A DNA stretch of 64,000 nt from Enoplolaimus lenunculus (taxonomy: Eukaryota; Nematoda; Enoplea; Enoplida; Thoracostomopsidae), in the NCBI GenBank assembly GCA_030248215.1, contig JASANG010001869.1:62001-126000 (forward strand), in the 5' to 3' direction. Positions 41,815-55,238 of the stretch are shown here, one piece after another. A model generated the notes under the pieces. It was not told where the DNA came from and ran no database searches. It saw nothing but the letters and a program-made list of their open reading frames with translations. Within the stretch, counting starts at the first letter, position 1, and each line of letters opens with the position of its first letter. The position numbers and the translations under genes were made by a program.

Positions 41815-42298
41815 CACTGTAAATTACAGTGAGAGTTGATTTTCACTCAGAATGGTTTGAATCCCCCAGTTTGAGTTAGGACTATCAGAACTCAGAGTTT
41901 TGTTTTAATTCGAGCCATTGTGATATAATATTCATCTCATTCAATATCAGTTCAACTCAGAGTGAGAATCAGCTCAACTCAAAGAGATAATGTGTACTCT
42001 GAAATAACTATCTCGCTAGTCGAGTGTATTAATCAACTATTTCGAATTTACGGTGAATATGTACACTGACACTGTAATTTCCAATCAGTTCATTAATCAA
42101 TTCAGCTAGCGAGTTGGTTATTCCTTACTTGATATCAGTAAACATTAGTTCACTCTGAGTTGAGTTGACCCTCGGTGAGTTTATTAATTAACTCAGAATG
42201 ACTTAAATAAATTCAAAATTCTGAGTTGTGGTAGTCCTAACTCAGACTAAGTGATTCCACTCATTCTGAATTAAAACCAACTCATGAAATTCACAGTG
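41815..42298. mobile_element. Foldback element 1, rich in TGAGTT / AACTCA
   Basis: Begins CACTGTAAATTACAG and ends TGAAATTCACAGTG. The arms are long inverted repeats: GTTTGAGTTAGGACTATCAG on the left answers GTAGTCCTAACTCAGAC on the right. The interior holds many ACTCA and TGAGTT words. Confidence 0.75.
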
Positions 42299-42683
42299 TA
42301 AAGCGTACGATTTTTTATTCGTGTCGCGCTCACAAACGATACTAATCACCTTTGAGAGATTATTTTTTCGGATTTGTCGTAATTTATTTCGTTTTTGTCT
42401 AAGTCCAAAACTAAAAATCAAAAGTTTTTAAAAACCATAAAAGATTTTCCCCAAAATTTAACTGACATATTGCACAATACAAGCGGGACTGTTTCCGCTA
42501 TGGTAGTTGGGCGACTGCCTAAAGCCAATATAAAGAGCTTTACGAAAACGTCAAACAGAGTTTTTGTTTTTTCAAAATGACGAAATGGGATTTGGTTGAA
42601 AAGTTTTTAGCTAAAACGAAAAGACCATAGCATATAGCTGGTTCGTTTATTTTTGGTCTTTAAGACAGTTTTACAATTTTCTA

Positions 42684-42874
42684 GGCCCATGTATAGGACA
42701 GGACCGGATGATTTTCCGGCGGGGCTGTAATAGAGTCAGTTTAAGCTTTAGACTAACTTTTTTCTTTAGGCTTAGGCTTAGGCTTAGGCTTAGGCTTAGG
42801 CTTAGGCTTCGGCTTAGGCTTAGGCTTAGGAATATGCTTATACTACTGTTCCGGCCCTGTTCTATACATTGGCC
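42684..42874. mobile_element. MITE with TTAGGC array, copy B (8-bp TSD)
   Basis: Ends GGCCCATGTATAGGACAGG and CCCTGTTCTATACATTGGCC, flanked by perfect 8-bp repeats ATTTTCTA (42676-42683, 42875-42882). The centre is a near-perfect array of about eleven TTAGGC hexamers (about 42769-42830) with one TTCGGC variant. Confidence 0.9.
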
Positions 42875-43302
42875 ATTTTCTACGATAGAACAGTTTTGGC
42901 GAAAATTGAAGTGAACATATTCCGTTGTAAACAATTTTTGACTTTATAGTTCGGTTCGACATAGTTGCTGTAAATTAGTTCTTTGAAAACAAAACAAATG
43001 ATGCCGATGAAGTTGTTTAGGATTTTCGTTTTGACACAAACTTAATAATTTTTGGGTTTTACATTTTTGAACTTTTTTAGCATTTAAGACGACTTTTTGT
43101 TTATAGATTTTTTAACGGAATCTAGATGTTCAGTTGCAAATAATGTGGATCAAAGTTACGTGGACCAACAATAATATAAGGATACTCCTAAGCCCATGCT
43201 TGAAGGTATGCCTAACTCAGCCTACGACTAATCAAAATAATGTTCAAAGCTCAAGAGTAGGTTCGCTTCTCAAAGAAACTTGAGCCGTCCACGCAACATG
43301 AA

Positions 43303-43927
43303 CACTGTAAATCCCAGTAAGTTGATTTTAACTCATAATGAGTTGAATCACTCAACCTGAGTTAAGACTTTCAGAACTCAGAATTCTGAGTTAATAAAAC
43401 TCACTTTGATTTAATTATTCAACTCACCCGTAATCAACTGAGCTCAGAGGGGGAATCAACACAACTCAGAATGAGTTAATGTTTACTGTTATAACTCAGA
43501 AATAACTAACCATCTAGCTGAGTTGACTAATCAATTCATTGACGCTAATGTCCAGATTCCCAACAAGCCTATTCTGAAACCCGCGGGTGGCGGAGTTAAG
43601 CATGGCACCCCTGTCTAGACCCCACAACAAGGAATGAAAACTAAGAATTTGTATTAAGGTTTAGCACTAGAATAGCGCACTGTAATTCCGATGAGTTGAT
43701 TAATCAACTCAGGGAGAGAATTTGTTATTTCTGGTTATTTCTAAGTTGATAACAGTAAGCATTCAGTCACACTGAGCTGAGTTTAGTTCTGGGCTAGTTG
43801 ATTAATTAGCATAGAATGTGCTTAACCAATTCAGAATTCTGAGTTCTGAAAGACCTAAATTCAGAGCTCGGACCTCTGAGTGGATTCTACTCATTCTGAA
43901 TTAAAATCAACACTGAAATTTGCACTG
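43303..43927. mobile_element. Foldback element 2, rich in TGAGTT / AACTCA
   Basis: Begins CACTGTAAATCCCAGTAAGT, with GTTGATTTTAACTCATAATG inverted near the right end as CATTCTGAATTAAAATCAAC. Same family as 41815-42298, about 1 kb downstream in the same region. Confidence 0.7.
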
Positions 43928-46900
43928 CGTTTTCGTACAGCCCTGCATTTTTACAAATTTCTGAACCCGCCAATGCCTTGAGCTCAAATACAAACTTAAT
44001 GCTAAGCCTAGTAAATCTTGAAGCTGTAAGGATAAACGTAATTTTAATACATTCAGTTGTGTCAAATTTGAAAATTTCAAAAACTGCCAATGTGGATAGT
44101 GCACAAGGGCCAAATTGAATTCAGTGACCACCATGTTATAACGTCAAATCCGTATGTGAAGGCAGCTTTTGCTACATAATTTTTTACCTTCTTTGATGCA
44201 ACACTGAAAAAGCATTTTTTTGTCTTCCATGTTGTTTTACTACACGTTGGTTCTTGCAAACACTGTAATTTAAAAAGGTTCTTAAGGTAAGAAAAAGTGG
44301 CTACAGACGTGCGTTCATTACCTTCAGGTAACTTCTCGCCAGAAGCTGACGTATTGAGTATGAATTTGAGGCTGATACCATACGTTACAGGGTTGGGCAC
44401 CGAAAAAAACCAGCACCGGAAAAAACCAACGAAAAACCGGTTTTTTCTGATCTTTTCCGTTTTATTCCGCGGGGGCGGAAAGAACGAAAAAAAAACAGAG
44501 AAACTTTTTATTATAATTGCAGTATATTACTCGCAAAACAGTGACAAAACGTCACAGACACCGTGATTGGTTTTTGGCATGCTCAAGTCATCGTGAAGAC
44601 TGGTTTACTGGGGCGAAACCTGTGCGGATCCAGGAAACTCTAAAATGATGGACCGCATGAGAAATAGTGGGAGCACTCGCGAGCAAAGCGAGCCAGAACC
44701 TAAACGTCATTATAATGCTAAACTTTTAAATACAAAATCTTCGTTCCCCACATTGGATCCGTCAGTTAGGTTAATTGTTGGATACATGCCCCTCGAAAAC
44801 TTTAAGAAAGACCAGGAAAACAGATGTTCACAGGTTCTAAATTCAATGACATTTTACTAAAGCTACGATGGCTCCACAGAGGTGGACGGACAGTGAGTAA
44901 AGTTGTGCCTCCTCTCGTCCCAGCAGTTCCACGGTGATATAAAGAATGCTATACGAATGGTTTCCAAATGGAAGCAGAATTCTAGTTGCATCCCTGCCAC
45001 TATTACTTCTTTATTCTTTAAGCGATTGATTTTTAGGTATATGGCAGCTCTGTAGTGTGTGCAGTATGCCTGACCGTCATGTGTTATCAAATGTTGATAC
45101 TCTTAATAGGCATTTAATTCTCCCAAAGTCATTTTTCAATAGACAAATCATCCATCAGCGATTTTGCGCTTGTGGAAGCATTAGACAATGATTTCTAATT
45201 TTTCCGTACTTCTCCCCTCCTGACAAAGCGAAACGTTCCAGAGAGTAAGCAGGGTTACCCTATATAATTAAGTTATTTTCAATCTAAACTTCAGCTTCAG
45301 CTTGTCGCAGCGTACAAAAAGTCGAGCTGAACGGTGAAGCGATGATGCTGTTTTGTAAAAAGTAGCGAGTTTAACCATATTTCGGGAAAAGTTCACAAAA
45401 TGTTTAAGGGTACACACATGTTAGCGAGAACATGGTATCAGAATCGGCAAAACTTGTAACAAAAGCATCTCCAAAATGGGTTAATTTATGAGTCACGTTT
45501 TAATTGTTTGTGGAGGAAACACAAAAAACCACTCACTTAAAATGTGGATTTTTGAAATTAGGTTGAAATCTGTCTTGCATTCAATCAGATGTTATCTTTG
45601 AGTACAAATTGCTTCATCTGTGCGTTGTTTTTCTTTTGAAAAGAAAAAATTTATTGTCGCCGTTTTATACAATTTCTACCTGGCGTAGTTATGAACAGGA
45701 ACGTTGTTAATGACCGCAGCTGCGTGGATATCTGCATGCCTGCGCACATTGGTTGGCTCATACGTTAACAATTAAACTCCATGATCGCATTCGCATTTGC
45801 AATTTTTAAGGCTTCCGTATCCGTGGTATATATCCCTATTTGCAAGTTTAAGAGATTAATGAAAATTCGTAGTGCTTCGCAGTGCTCATATATCATTGCT
45901 AATTTGTACTCATTTACGTTGAGTACACAGCTTCGGAATTCAAGTTCGATTTCGGCTGAAACAGTAGAAATTAAACTTTGTTATATCATTATTGTTGCGA
46001 TGTTAGTTAATTCTTTTGTTGTATGGCCGCGAGCTATGCGTCAATTTATTCTGTTTTCGCTCACTGTATTGGTTGTCCGCTGTAATTAACGTTGAGCTAG
46101 AAATGAAACACTTTTTCGTTTGTTAGCTAATACGAATGTTAAGTGCAAATTTTGAGAAATACATTTCTTCGCAGATGGAAGAAATTCAGTCACCAAAATT
46201 TCTTCAAATTATAGCTGTGAAGGAAGATAAAAAACGACAGCTTAACTGAAGCTGGTTCGTTTTATCAGCCTGTCAACGTATAATTTAAAGACGCCGGCGG
46301 CGTAGGATGCAAACTACTTTTAAATAGTTGATCCAATTTAAATATAGACATTTTTGTTTTTGTCTGGTCATTTTACCTTCTACCTGGAACTCGACGTAAA
46401 CTTAAATTGAACTTGATATGGGCATATATACATACATCCTCATTCACTAAAATTTAGACCAAACCCTTCTCAAAAAAATTTGCATTTTCAAGTTGCAGCT
46501 GCTAGTTTTTGCAAACAAAATCTTACATGTGCAAAAGTGTTGGGAGTTCTGTCTGTTATAGCTTACGTAGCTGAATACAGCTTAAATTAGAAATATTTTG
46601 AGTATACAAAAGTTTTCGGTTTTGGCAATTTAATGGAATCACTACTGACTATACCTTTAATAAAAAGTCAAAAACATCCAGTTTTGTAAACTTACATTTT
46701 GCAGATATTTGTGACCATATTCTCAAAACTATATCAGCACTTGTCGATATTTCCTGTAAACTTCGATCCAGCCTGTAGAGTTCTTATGAATTTTTCGTAT
46801 TTTCTGCTTTTGTTTGCTCTTGCGACTTGTGAGGTGGATTGGATATTTGTAGTTACTTCAGGCTGCTTGTTCAAAAACCTATTGGTATTTGATGTTAGGT

Positions 46901-47933
46901 CCTACACACATTTGAGAATACGGACTTCGGACTGCAAATTTGCTAAAATATAACTTGGCTTCAAAATGTTTCATTCTTATATCAATGTGCACCCAGAAGT
47001 GAACAATAATATATCGTGATCCAGGGCATGATATCATGTTTTGCATGGAAGTAAATCTACAATTCTAACCTGCCCAAGCCATAATACACAAGTTTGCTAT
47101 TGGCTATACAATTTTTGCACCCAAAGGCACTGGCGTACGCACGGAATCAGCCCGCACCGCCTCCAATCGATGTTTGCTGGATGAGAAATTTCGAATGGTT
47201 GAAAATTAGTGTTAAAGTATTGATTATCAAACGGTAGCGAAAAGGTTTTCTGACACTTAAATATTACAAGAATCTGCACCGGCACTTCGCGACTTGCTCC
47301 GTTACCAATACTGGCACCGAAATGGTCCATGTATACTTTCCTGTCGTCCCCATCTCTCGCCGCCACGTCTATAAACGGTTTTTTTTTGTGGTGTGGTTTT
47401 GGGGATTTTTTAGGTATTTTCGTAGTATTCATACAAGTAATTTTAGGCTCACTTACCATCATATTACTGTTGGCAAATCTCATCAGACACTTTATCCCTA
47501 AATCCCAGAATTTCATCTTCGACCAGATCGCCAAATCTCAAAAATCCTTCCTTCTGCTATATCTTGAAAACTCAAAATCACACCTGCGACCATATCCCGG
47601 ATCCTAAAAGTCTACTACAACTTCAAAGTCTTGTGGAATGGTGTAATTTTGGGCCGGTAGCGAGGTAGACATGGGCCACTATAATCATGCCATGTTTTCT
47701 AAAAACGTGAACGACGATTGCAGTTTTCCAACATTCGTATTTTAGAAAATTTAAAAATTCCAGTCCATCCCATGCGAAATTAAATATTGCGTACGCCCCT
47801 GCCCACGTGTGTCAGAATGGAAGAGATGAACACCTCAGATGCCCGCAAATAAGTAGAGAACGTTCGGATAGGTAAGGCAGAGCTCAATTCAAACTCATCT
47901 AGTAATATTTTAACTCTCTTTGCACATTTCACC
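43928..47933. other. Intergenic, no gene seen
   Basis: No supported gene. ACAGGGTTGGGCACC at 44389 resembles a hAT-type MITE end, but no matching second end was found. Confidence 0.5.
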
Positions 47934-48060
47934 AACATTTAAGGTTAAGGGTACGCTTATGTAGACATAAAAAACTTTTTCTTAAGCCTAACTCTAAGCG
48001 TAAGAGTAACTCTAAGCGCAAAACTCTGTGTAAGGGGAAGGTGTACAAGAGCCATGTATT
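47934..48060. mobile_element. Degenerate TTAGGC-type MITE remnant
   Basis: AAGCCTAACTCTAAGCGTAAG and related degenerate hexamers resemble the interior of the MITEs at 37820 and 42684. The terminal repeats are not recognisable. Confidence 0.35.
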
Positions 48061-51000
48061 TAATACATACCAGGCAAAATATTGTATATATAATAGCATA
48101 TCACATTTTTTAACTAAATATAGGATTCCTTTACTGAAGGCCAAAATGGAGTCTCCCATTACTGTGCTGTGCCCCACCGACCTTAAATACTTTCAGTTTA
48201 TTCGCTTATAAATAGGGTGCTTGTCACTCTATTTCGTTGACTTTAATTATATCTTACAGGATTTTCAGTCTTCTAGAAACTTTTAACGGGTGAAGAACGT
48301 TTCTCAAAAATAGCCAGACTAGGAAGAGACTGCAACCCCGCAAAGCATATTTAGCATTGCAGAAGCAAAACCAGTATGAATACAAAAATGAAACAGAAGT
48401 GTGAACGTTAGATCATTTGCCCCCTTGCCGTTATGGCCTTGTCCTTCCTGTACGCAGATATAGAGCGAAACATAGCGTTTTATATCATTAACCAAATACA
48501 ACCGCCGTGTTGGTGTTGCATTAAACCCGTCCAGTTTTGGGTCTCACAAAAACGAGTCATTTGGATTTAGTCTACACGTTGTTCGCTATTTTAAACATTT
48601 GACCTTGAACCAAAAAAAATTACGCCATTCAGTTGGCATACGTCGCCCCGCGCACTCAAAGATAAGCAACGTGTTGATTAGACCGCCTTCAAGCCAGCCA
48701 CACCAGTAAAGTTTACAGGCAATTTGCTAATTTATTCCTGGTAGCGGTCACCGCAGACGTTTGCCGTTCGCGAAGGCGTGCATGCAGGAGATTATTTCGG
48801 GAAAGTAAAAACTTTGAAGATTTTTAAGCACGAGCGTAGCGATGCGACGAAAACAATTTTTGAGTCCTGTGGCGTTCAATGGGTTAATTCTAAACCCTGT
48901 AACACAAATATCTGGACCAGAGGTGGAACCAGTGTCACAATTAAGCTAGTTTAATATATTTCTCCATCACGGGTGTAATTCTTCCGCCGTTTAAAAATTT
49001 CAAACACTTATGACCAATTTTCAACGGTACCCATTACACTTCGTAGTTATTTTCACATAAATTAGGCAAGTAAAAAGTTAACTGCTCTTTTTTCAAAATC
49101 AACATACCCTGCTAAAAAGTTAAGACTCTAAACGTTTAAATACCTTATATACTTTAATTGCTGTTACTGATGGCCAACAGCCAACCGCGAATCGTCAAAC
49201 TGGGAAACCTGAATCTGGTGCTTAGTATGCATTTTTATTGAACATTTTTGCTCTGTTCAAGTTATCCCCCGCGTTTCTGAGATCGTTCCTGTGTCACCAC
49301 TGTATGGTCATGTGAAAGACAAGTTGAGCCAGTTTAACACTTTTCCTCGCGCCTGCTTAATTATTCCTCGGACATGTGTTCATGTATATCAAACAAATGC
49401 AATAAAAGAAATATGGTTCTAAAGTTTAGATGTATAACGTTAAGAGGATGCATTAATTGCGTAAGAAAGCATGCAGTTTTTCATGCATCGTTTGCGAGAA
49501 AATCACTACGGAAAGTATAATTTGTGCATTCGGGCTCAGTTCGTCCTGGCGAGTCCAAAAATATATAAATTGACGTTATCCAACTGCGGTTTATGCGTGG
49601 TTCACGTTTCCGATGGTGCGCTTGAGACCTGTTTTGTCCCCTACCGACAGCAGGAGGTAGGAACAACCTATATGAACAGATTGTTAGCTAGCTACTATCC
49701 ATATGGGTACCCTACGATTGTAGCTATGGGTAACTAGTCTTGGGCTGATTACCCATATGGGTACCTTGCGATTGTTTTAACAATATTTACAGCTTGCGTA
49801 ATTTTTCAGATTTTTTCGAAAGATATATTTTAAAAAGACTAAACCAGACTTGTAAAACAAAACTCACTGTACTGAGTCGTTTTAAAGTGCAAGCTTTAAA
49901 GTGCATTATGATGGCATCTAATGGGCTACAAGCAGACATCTTGACTCTACCCATATGTGTAGGTCAATATTTCAAAAACCTAGCTATGTGCAACTGTTTA
50001 TTTTCTGTTGGTATCCATGTGGGTAACAAAAAAGTTAAACAGGTACCAAGCGCACAATTGGTATACGTGAACCCTGGATTAAATCTTACTGATTTTTTAA
50101 AAATTTTATAAGGCGGTTCTTGGAGGAAAAAATAAAAAAATAACTGTTATATCTTGTCTACAAGATATTTCAGTTGTCTTGATAAAGTTTAGCACATATA
50201 TTCTTAACTGTAAACAAGTTATGGACATTTCGAACTTATGTGAAGACATTTTGCCAAAAATCAAAAGTATGTATGGGAGCGGTAACTTGCTGATATGTTT
50301 GTCCGTGCATAGTTTCTGCTAGACTGTGTGGTATCCTTTTTTGAAATTCAACGGGACGCATATTTTGTGTGCATCCCGGACAAATGGTAACATAGGACAA
50401 AGTTTACTTTTAACATTAATTGACAGCCATTTTCTTTATTTTCCGGGTTGAAGTTCCACCCAGGAAAATAAAGAAAATCGGTAGAAGAGTTAAACATTGG
50501 GGGCGACGAATTACGCCGTGACACCGGCAATGCAGTTCCAACCGGCCGTGTTGGATTGTTTACTGCGGCTAGTCCAAAGCCGGGCCTACTAGCTCGGTTT
50601 CAGGCCAATCCTCTGGAACGGACATGTGCAATAATCCAGGGTATTGTTGACAAAACACCAGACGTTGAAAAACTTTTACACGACCTGGGTTTAAAAATAT
50701 TTCATTTGTATTTTCTGACAGTTGTGAGCGTGAAAAATAATCCCCTCGTTCTTTCAACGAGGACATGCGTTTACACTATTTTTCGTTTCATTTATACCCT
50801 TGAAACACGGGCGACAATCCATTATACACATCAAACGAAATTTAAAATTCATAAAGATATCGAAGTGTTCCTGGTTTGAAAACGTACTAGCGAAATATTG
50901 GTCCTATTAGTCTTTTTGCGAATATACACGCCTTTTGCCCCATTTTCATATATTTGAGCCAATCCAACAATAAAATAGCTGTCAATAACCAAAAACCTAA

Positions 51001-51492
51001 AACACTTATTGTACATCTCATAAATGTACAAAAGGGCATCCATGAAATATTTGCGCTAGACAATTTTTCCCAATAATGAAAAAGTGCAGCTAAGTATAAA
51101 TTTTGAAGTCGGCTTCGAGTGTCCAACTCGGACTCTTTACCATGTGGTATAATAAAACGTATTTGTGATTTTAACCGCATTTTTTATAGCCATCATTACA
51201 ATGGTATTTAGCTATGAATTTTAGGGTTGTCGTCGACACAGCAAGAGTTGCGCAGCAAAATGAAAGTAAAAGTAGGATTTTTACCAAATGGATTTCCCTA
51301 ATGAACTATAAAAAGCTAACTTTAATAGTACGCACACTTTGTAGAAGTCAAATGCCATTGGTCGTAGTGATAGTATTTGTGGTGCTCTTTGGCTTGTATT
51401 ATTGTGCGCAATCTTGATTCACAACATAAGCTTTTGACTTTGCTTGCTTTGTGAATGTTTATTTTCTGTTGTTTTAGTGGTTTTAGTTTTTG
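48061..51492. other. Intergenic, no gene seen
   Basis: No supported gene. Contains CCATATGGGTACC motifs at about 49698-49765 in direct and inverted order, and a strong palindrome at 50430-50477 (separate entry). Confidence 0.5.
50430..50477. repeat. 48-bp hairpin-forming palindrome
   Basis: TTTTCTTTATTTTCC and GGAAAATAAAGAAAA are perfect 15-bp inverted arms, extended by GGG/CCC next to an unpaired A. The loop is 11 nt. One arm contains AATAAA. Confidence 0.9.
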
Positions 51493-51931
51493 CTGTACTG
51501 ACCCGAATAAGAGGGGGTAATAAGAGGGCGTCCCCATTTTGAGACCCAACCAATAGGAGTCCGTATCCCTTTTAAGAGTCCGCAAGCGAATAGAGTGCCT
51601 AAACCCTAATTAGAGTCCATAAAAGTCAATTATATCTAATTGTAGCATAAATGACCAGAGGACCAAATAAACTTGAGTTCGAAACGTTAAAGTGTTCTTA
51701 AGTTTTGAAAGTAACATTCCAAAGTATAACCTTGCGTTATCGCTAGCTTTTGATGCAAGGCAAAAAACGACTAATTCAACGGATAGTTACAATACCGTAT
51801 ACATATCAGTAAGAAAGGGTGGCGGAGGACTGGTTGAAAATAAATAACAGTCCGTAACCGAATAACAAGGGGAGTACCCTCTGGAGAGGCCAAATAAATA
51901 TCAGTCCCCACTCTTATTCGGGTCACTACAG
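51493..51931. mobile_element. MITE with CTGTAGTGACCCGAATAAGAG ends, copy 1
   Basis: The left end is CTGTACTGACCCGAATAAGA and the right end TCTTATTCGGGTCACTACAG, a nearly perfect inverted pair. The body is about 440 bp and noncoding. Related sequence occurs inverted at 54851-55238 and as a short end at 56767-56827. Confidence 0.83.
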
Positions 51932-54540
51932 TATTTAGGCATGTACGTTTTAGCAAACGGTGCAAAGCAGCACAAACTCTCGCATGCATATTACGCATGC
52001 AATTTCGGTCTCAAAGTAGCTTAGACGTACTTTCAACTGTAAAGAATTCACTATTAATATAGCTATTAATTTATTTATTTAGCAGGTGAAAATATAGTTG
52101 CAAGTCGCTTGAATTTGTTGCAGCAGCACTTAGAGCTGCGCAAAACTTTACTGCTGAGAGTGAAAAATTTGAGAATTTGAAAGCATTTTCAAGCCAATAA
52201 ATTTTCGGTGAGCCTTCTGAACGCGTCAATAACATTTGTAGCGGAAACTTGCAGCTCAAGTTTTTTCAAAAATTCATTCGAAGAGCTTGCAGCTGCAATT
52301 TGTTCATGACAAATATACGCCATAAATAATTCACAGGTATGAGTAGCATTGCACGTCGAATTTATTCATCATCATTTGCTGAACTGAATAGTCTATAGCT
52401 CATGCTTTATATCTATTGGAGTCGTCTGCAAATTATTCACATAAATTCATATCAAGATTCTAAATGAATCTAAGGTTTCTTTTGAAATACAACTTGCAAG
52501 TATTTCATACAAGTTGTAGCGATTAGTTCTGGGTGCAAAAGCTTGCATGCGTGAATATGGCTTAAAGCTTATTTACATTCGTTATGGAAAATAACAGGTC
52601 GTTATGTATTGTAAAGATAAACTAACGCATGTCAACCGCACAAAACCATATTAATGTCAGTTTTGTACAAATAAGTTTTGCGAATTTTTATGGGAAGCTA
52701 CTTTGTCACCGAGTATAATGATTAAATTCGTAATCAAAATTTGCTTTTAAGCTTAACCTAAGCCAAGCATAACCTAACTTCAATTTAGTCTTATTCTGTA
52801 GATATGAGAAAGGTACAAGAACCCTGAGCTTTGAAACAGCAAAAATTTTCGTTACGGTCCACCAATTCTACTGTAGTTTGAAGCCGGAACCGGAAGTCTT
52901 TTGATTCCTAATGAACACCGCAGCCATCCACCTGTTGTTGGGTTTGTTTTTCTCCTTTCTGGCACTCATTTCAAATAATTCCTGAGTTCTTTATTAAATC
53001 ATGTTGCCACAGTGTTTCTATCAAATCCAGCACAAAAACAACAACTTCTAAAAATGATTAATGTGCCGTTGTAAATCAAATTTAGGCTTTTCTTTAAAAT
53101 AGAACATCAACCAAAGATGACAGTGCAGGCAACTAAACGGAAAACCAGGCTGTACCAGTGTGAAATCCCTGCAGATTTGAAGTGGACTGTGACCAGACAT
53201 AGGTTCCGCTGTGCCATACGCCAGTGAATTGCTGCCGGTTGTGAAATAGATGTGGGTTGAATTTTTCTGGAATCGAATGGCTTCGAATGAAGTAAAAATA
53301 ATTTTGCATTTTATTATTCATATGTCGTCATCGACGCTCTTTGTGGTCAAAACATTTTTTGATAAAATTAAAAGTGTTCTACAGTGATTTGTCACTCGCG
53401 ACAATTCTGCTTAATACCCTCTATATTAAAAAATTTTTGGTTGCAGTTGTTCAATTAGTTTTGTAACACCAACTAAAATACACCTGCCTGCATCCCTCAC
53501 TTCTTTTTAAATGAATTTCAAAATTACGACTAAATTGAGGGTTTATTCTCAAATTTGTGTAACACAGATAGGTGCTGTAGTATTCTGACCAGCGAAAAAA
53601 GAGGCTAGGGTTCAGGAATTTTTCGCATGTACTTTGTTCCACGTTAATGTTATCTGTGACATCTGCAATTGCAAGGTCTTCGTCAGCTTGAAAACCAAAC
53701 ACTAATTGGTGATAGGTTCTGTACGCATTTGAGAATATCAGCCAAATATTTAGGTCTAAATTAAACAAACATTTAAGGCTTCACAACATCCTGCCGCCGT
53801 TATTTTGACAAAGTTTATTCACGTATTTCTGAACCTACTGCATTTTGGCAAGTGTCATTCTATTAATAGTCGTAAGCACATATTGTTTTGAATAACAAAA
53901 ATCTGAATTTTACATTTTCAAAACACGGCTGCTATTGCAGTGATAATATTATCAGCATTGAGCCAAATTTTTAGAACGAGCCATAGATGTGAGATTTCAG
54001 ATAAAAGCTTAAAAAATTAAATTTAAAATTAAATTATGCTGTCTGACAACGCCTAAACAATCATGTTGGGAACGACGCTTTTAAACAGTTAAAGTCTGCT
54101 GACCTTTCCAATTTTTCACTCTGCCTGGCCACTCAACGCTATAGTTCATTCAATTTACCGGTGCCTGTTTTGAAAATAGACTAAACTTTGTAATGAATGT
54201 CAAAACAAAGTCTGAAAAGACTCCCAGAATTTTTTCAGAATGTAAACTTTATTAAAATTCCAATCAGAAAACGGTTGTCTGGTGGAATTTGTTTAAGTTA
54301 ATATTTTTTGTCTCTTTTGTTTATAATTTGCTCATTCTTCTACGCCGTTACATTAACAGAGACTCGTTGGTGGTAAAATGGTAAAATAGGCGTTGTTAGA
54401 CGCAGCGAAACAAAAATTTACAATTTTTTAATTTTAAAAGCAACCCGGAATTACATACCATATTTTTAACCCAGTAAAAGTTTACCGTGGAGTGTATTTT
54501 ACTCTTCATCCACAAAAATTTTGGCCAATGTTACTTTTAG
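51932..54540. other. Intergenic, no gene seen
   Basis: No supported gene. AAGCCTAACC-like words near 52745-52790 may be another remnant of the TTAGGC-type MITEs. Confidence 0.5.
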
Positions 54541-54704
54541 GGCCGCAGCTGTGGATTAAACATGTATATGCCTAAAACCTAAACGTACGCGCTGAAAAAA
54601 GTGTAAACCTAAGCCTAAAGCTTAGCGTAAGCCTAAACAAAAAATATAGACCAAAATCTAAACCTACTCTTTTCCAGTGCCACCAAAAAACGGAACGGCC
54701 GTAA
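54541..54704. mobile_element. Degenerate TTAGGC-type MITE copy
   Basis: GGCCGCAGCTGTGG at the left and AACGGAACGGCC at the right bracket degenerate CCTAAGCCTAAAGC hexamers. Overall layout matches the 63524 copy, more diverged. Confidence 0.5.
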
Positions 54705-54850
54705 AAGTAGTATGGACTAAAATTGGAATCCAATGCTGCAAACGTCAACCTAATGAAAAACATCCGCTTCTTTCTGTAAACATTTCTCATATTGATTGTA
54801 CCGTGAGGAACCCAGCATTAGCTGTGTACGTGCGCTTCATACTGAATACG

Positions 54851-55238
54851 CACCCCCCGTTGTTATTCGATTACGGACTATTATTTATTTTCAACCATCC
54901 CTACGCCGCCCATCGTTACTGATATATATCTGGTATTGCAACTATCCGTTGAATTAAACGTTTTTTTGCCATGCATCAAAAGCTTCAGCGATATGCAAGG
55001 TTATGCTTTGGAATGTTACTTTTAAAACTTAAGTACGCTTTATAGTTACGCACTCAAGTTTATTTAATCCTCTAGTCATTTATGCGCTACAATTAGGAAT
55101 AATTGACATTTATGGACTCCATTTAGGGTTTAGGGACTCTATCCGGTTACGAACTTTTATTAGGGATACGGACTCTTATTGATTAAAACTCAAAATGCCC
55201 CCGTCTTATTACACCCCCTCTTATTCGGGTCACTGCAG
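54851..55238. mobile_element. CTGTAGTGACCC-type MITE, copy 2 (inverted, one end missing)
   Basis: Inverted relative of 51493-51931: TTATTCGATTACGGACTATT, CAACTATCCGTTGAATTAAA and the end CTCTTATTCGGGTCACTGCA are shared. The other terminal repeat is absent. Confidence 0.75.

Noticed and set aside
42769-42830. True telomere or chromosome end
   Set aside because: The array is short, inside a MITE with target duplications, and lies between ordinary intergenic sequences.
42708-42914. Arg/Leu repeat open frames across the TTAGGC array
   Set aside because: They result from reading a hexamer repeat; the DNA belongs to a MITE.
47097-47534. 145-aa minus-strand open frame
   Set aside because: No recognisable domain, no splice context and no signal; consistent with chance in gene-free DNA.
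49471-49737. 88-aa open frame as a small gene
   Set aside because: No homology seen and it runs into CCATATGGGTAC repeats; no support beyond the open frame.
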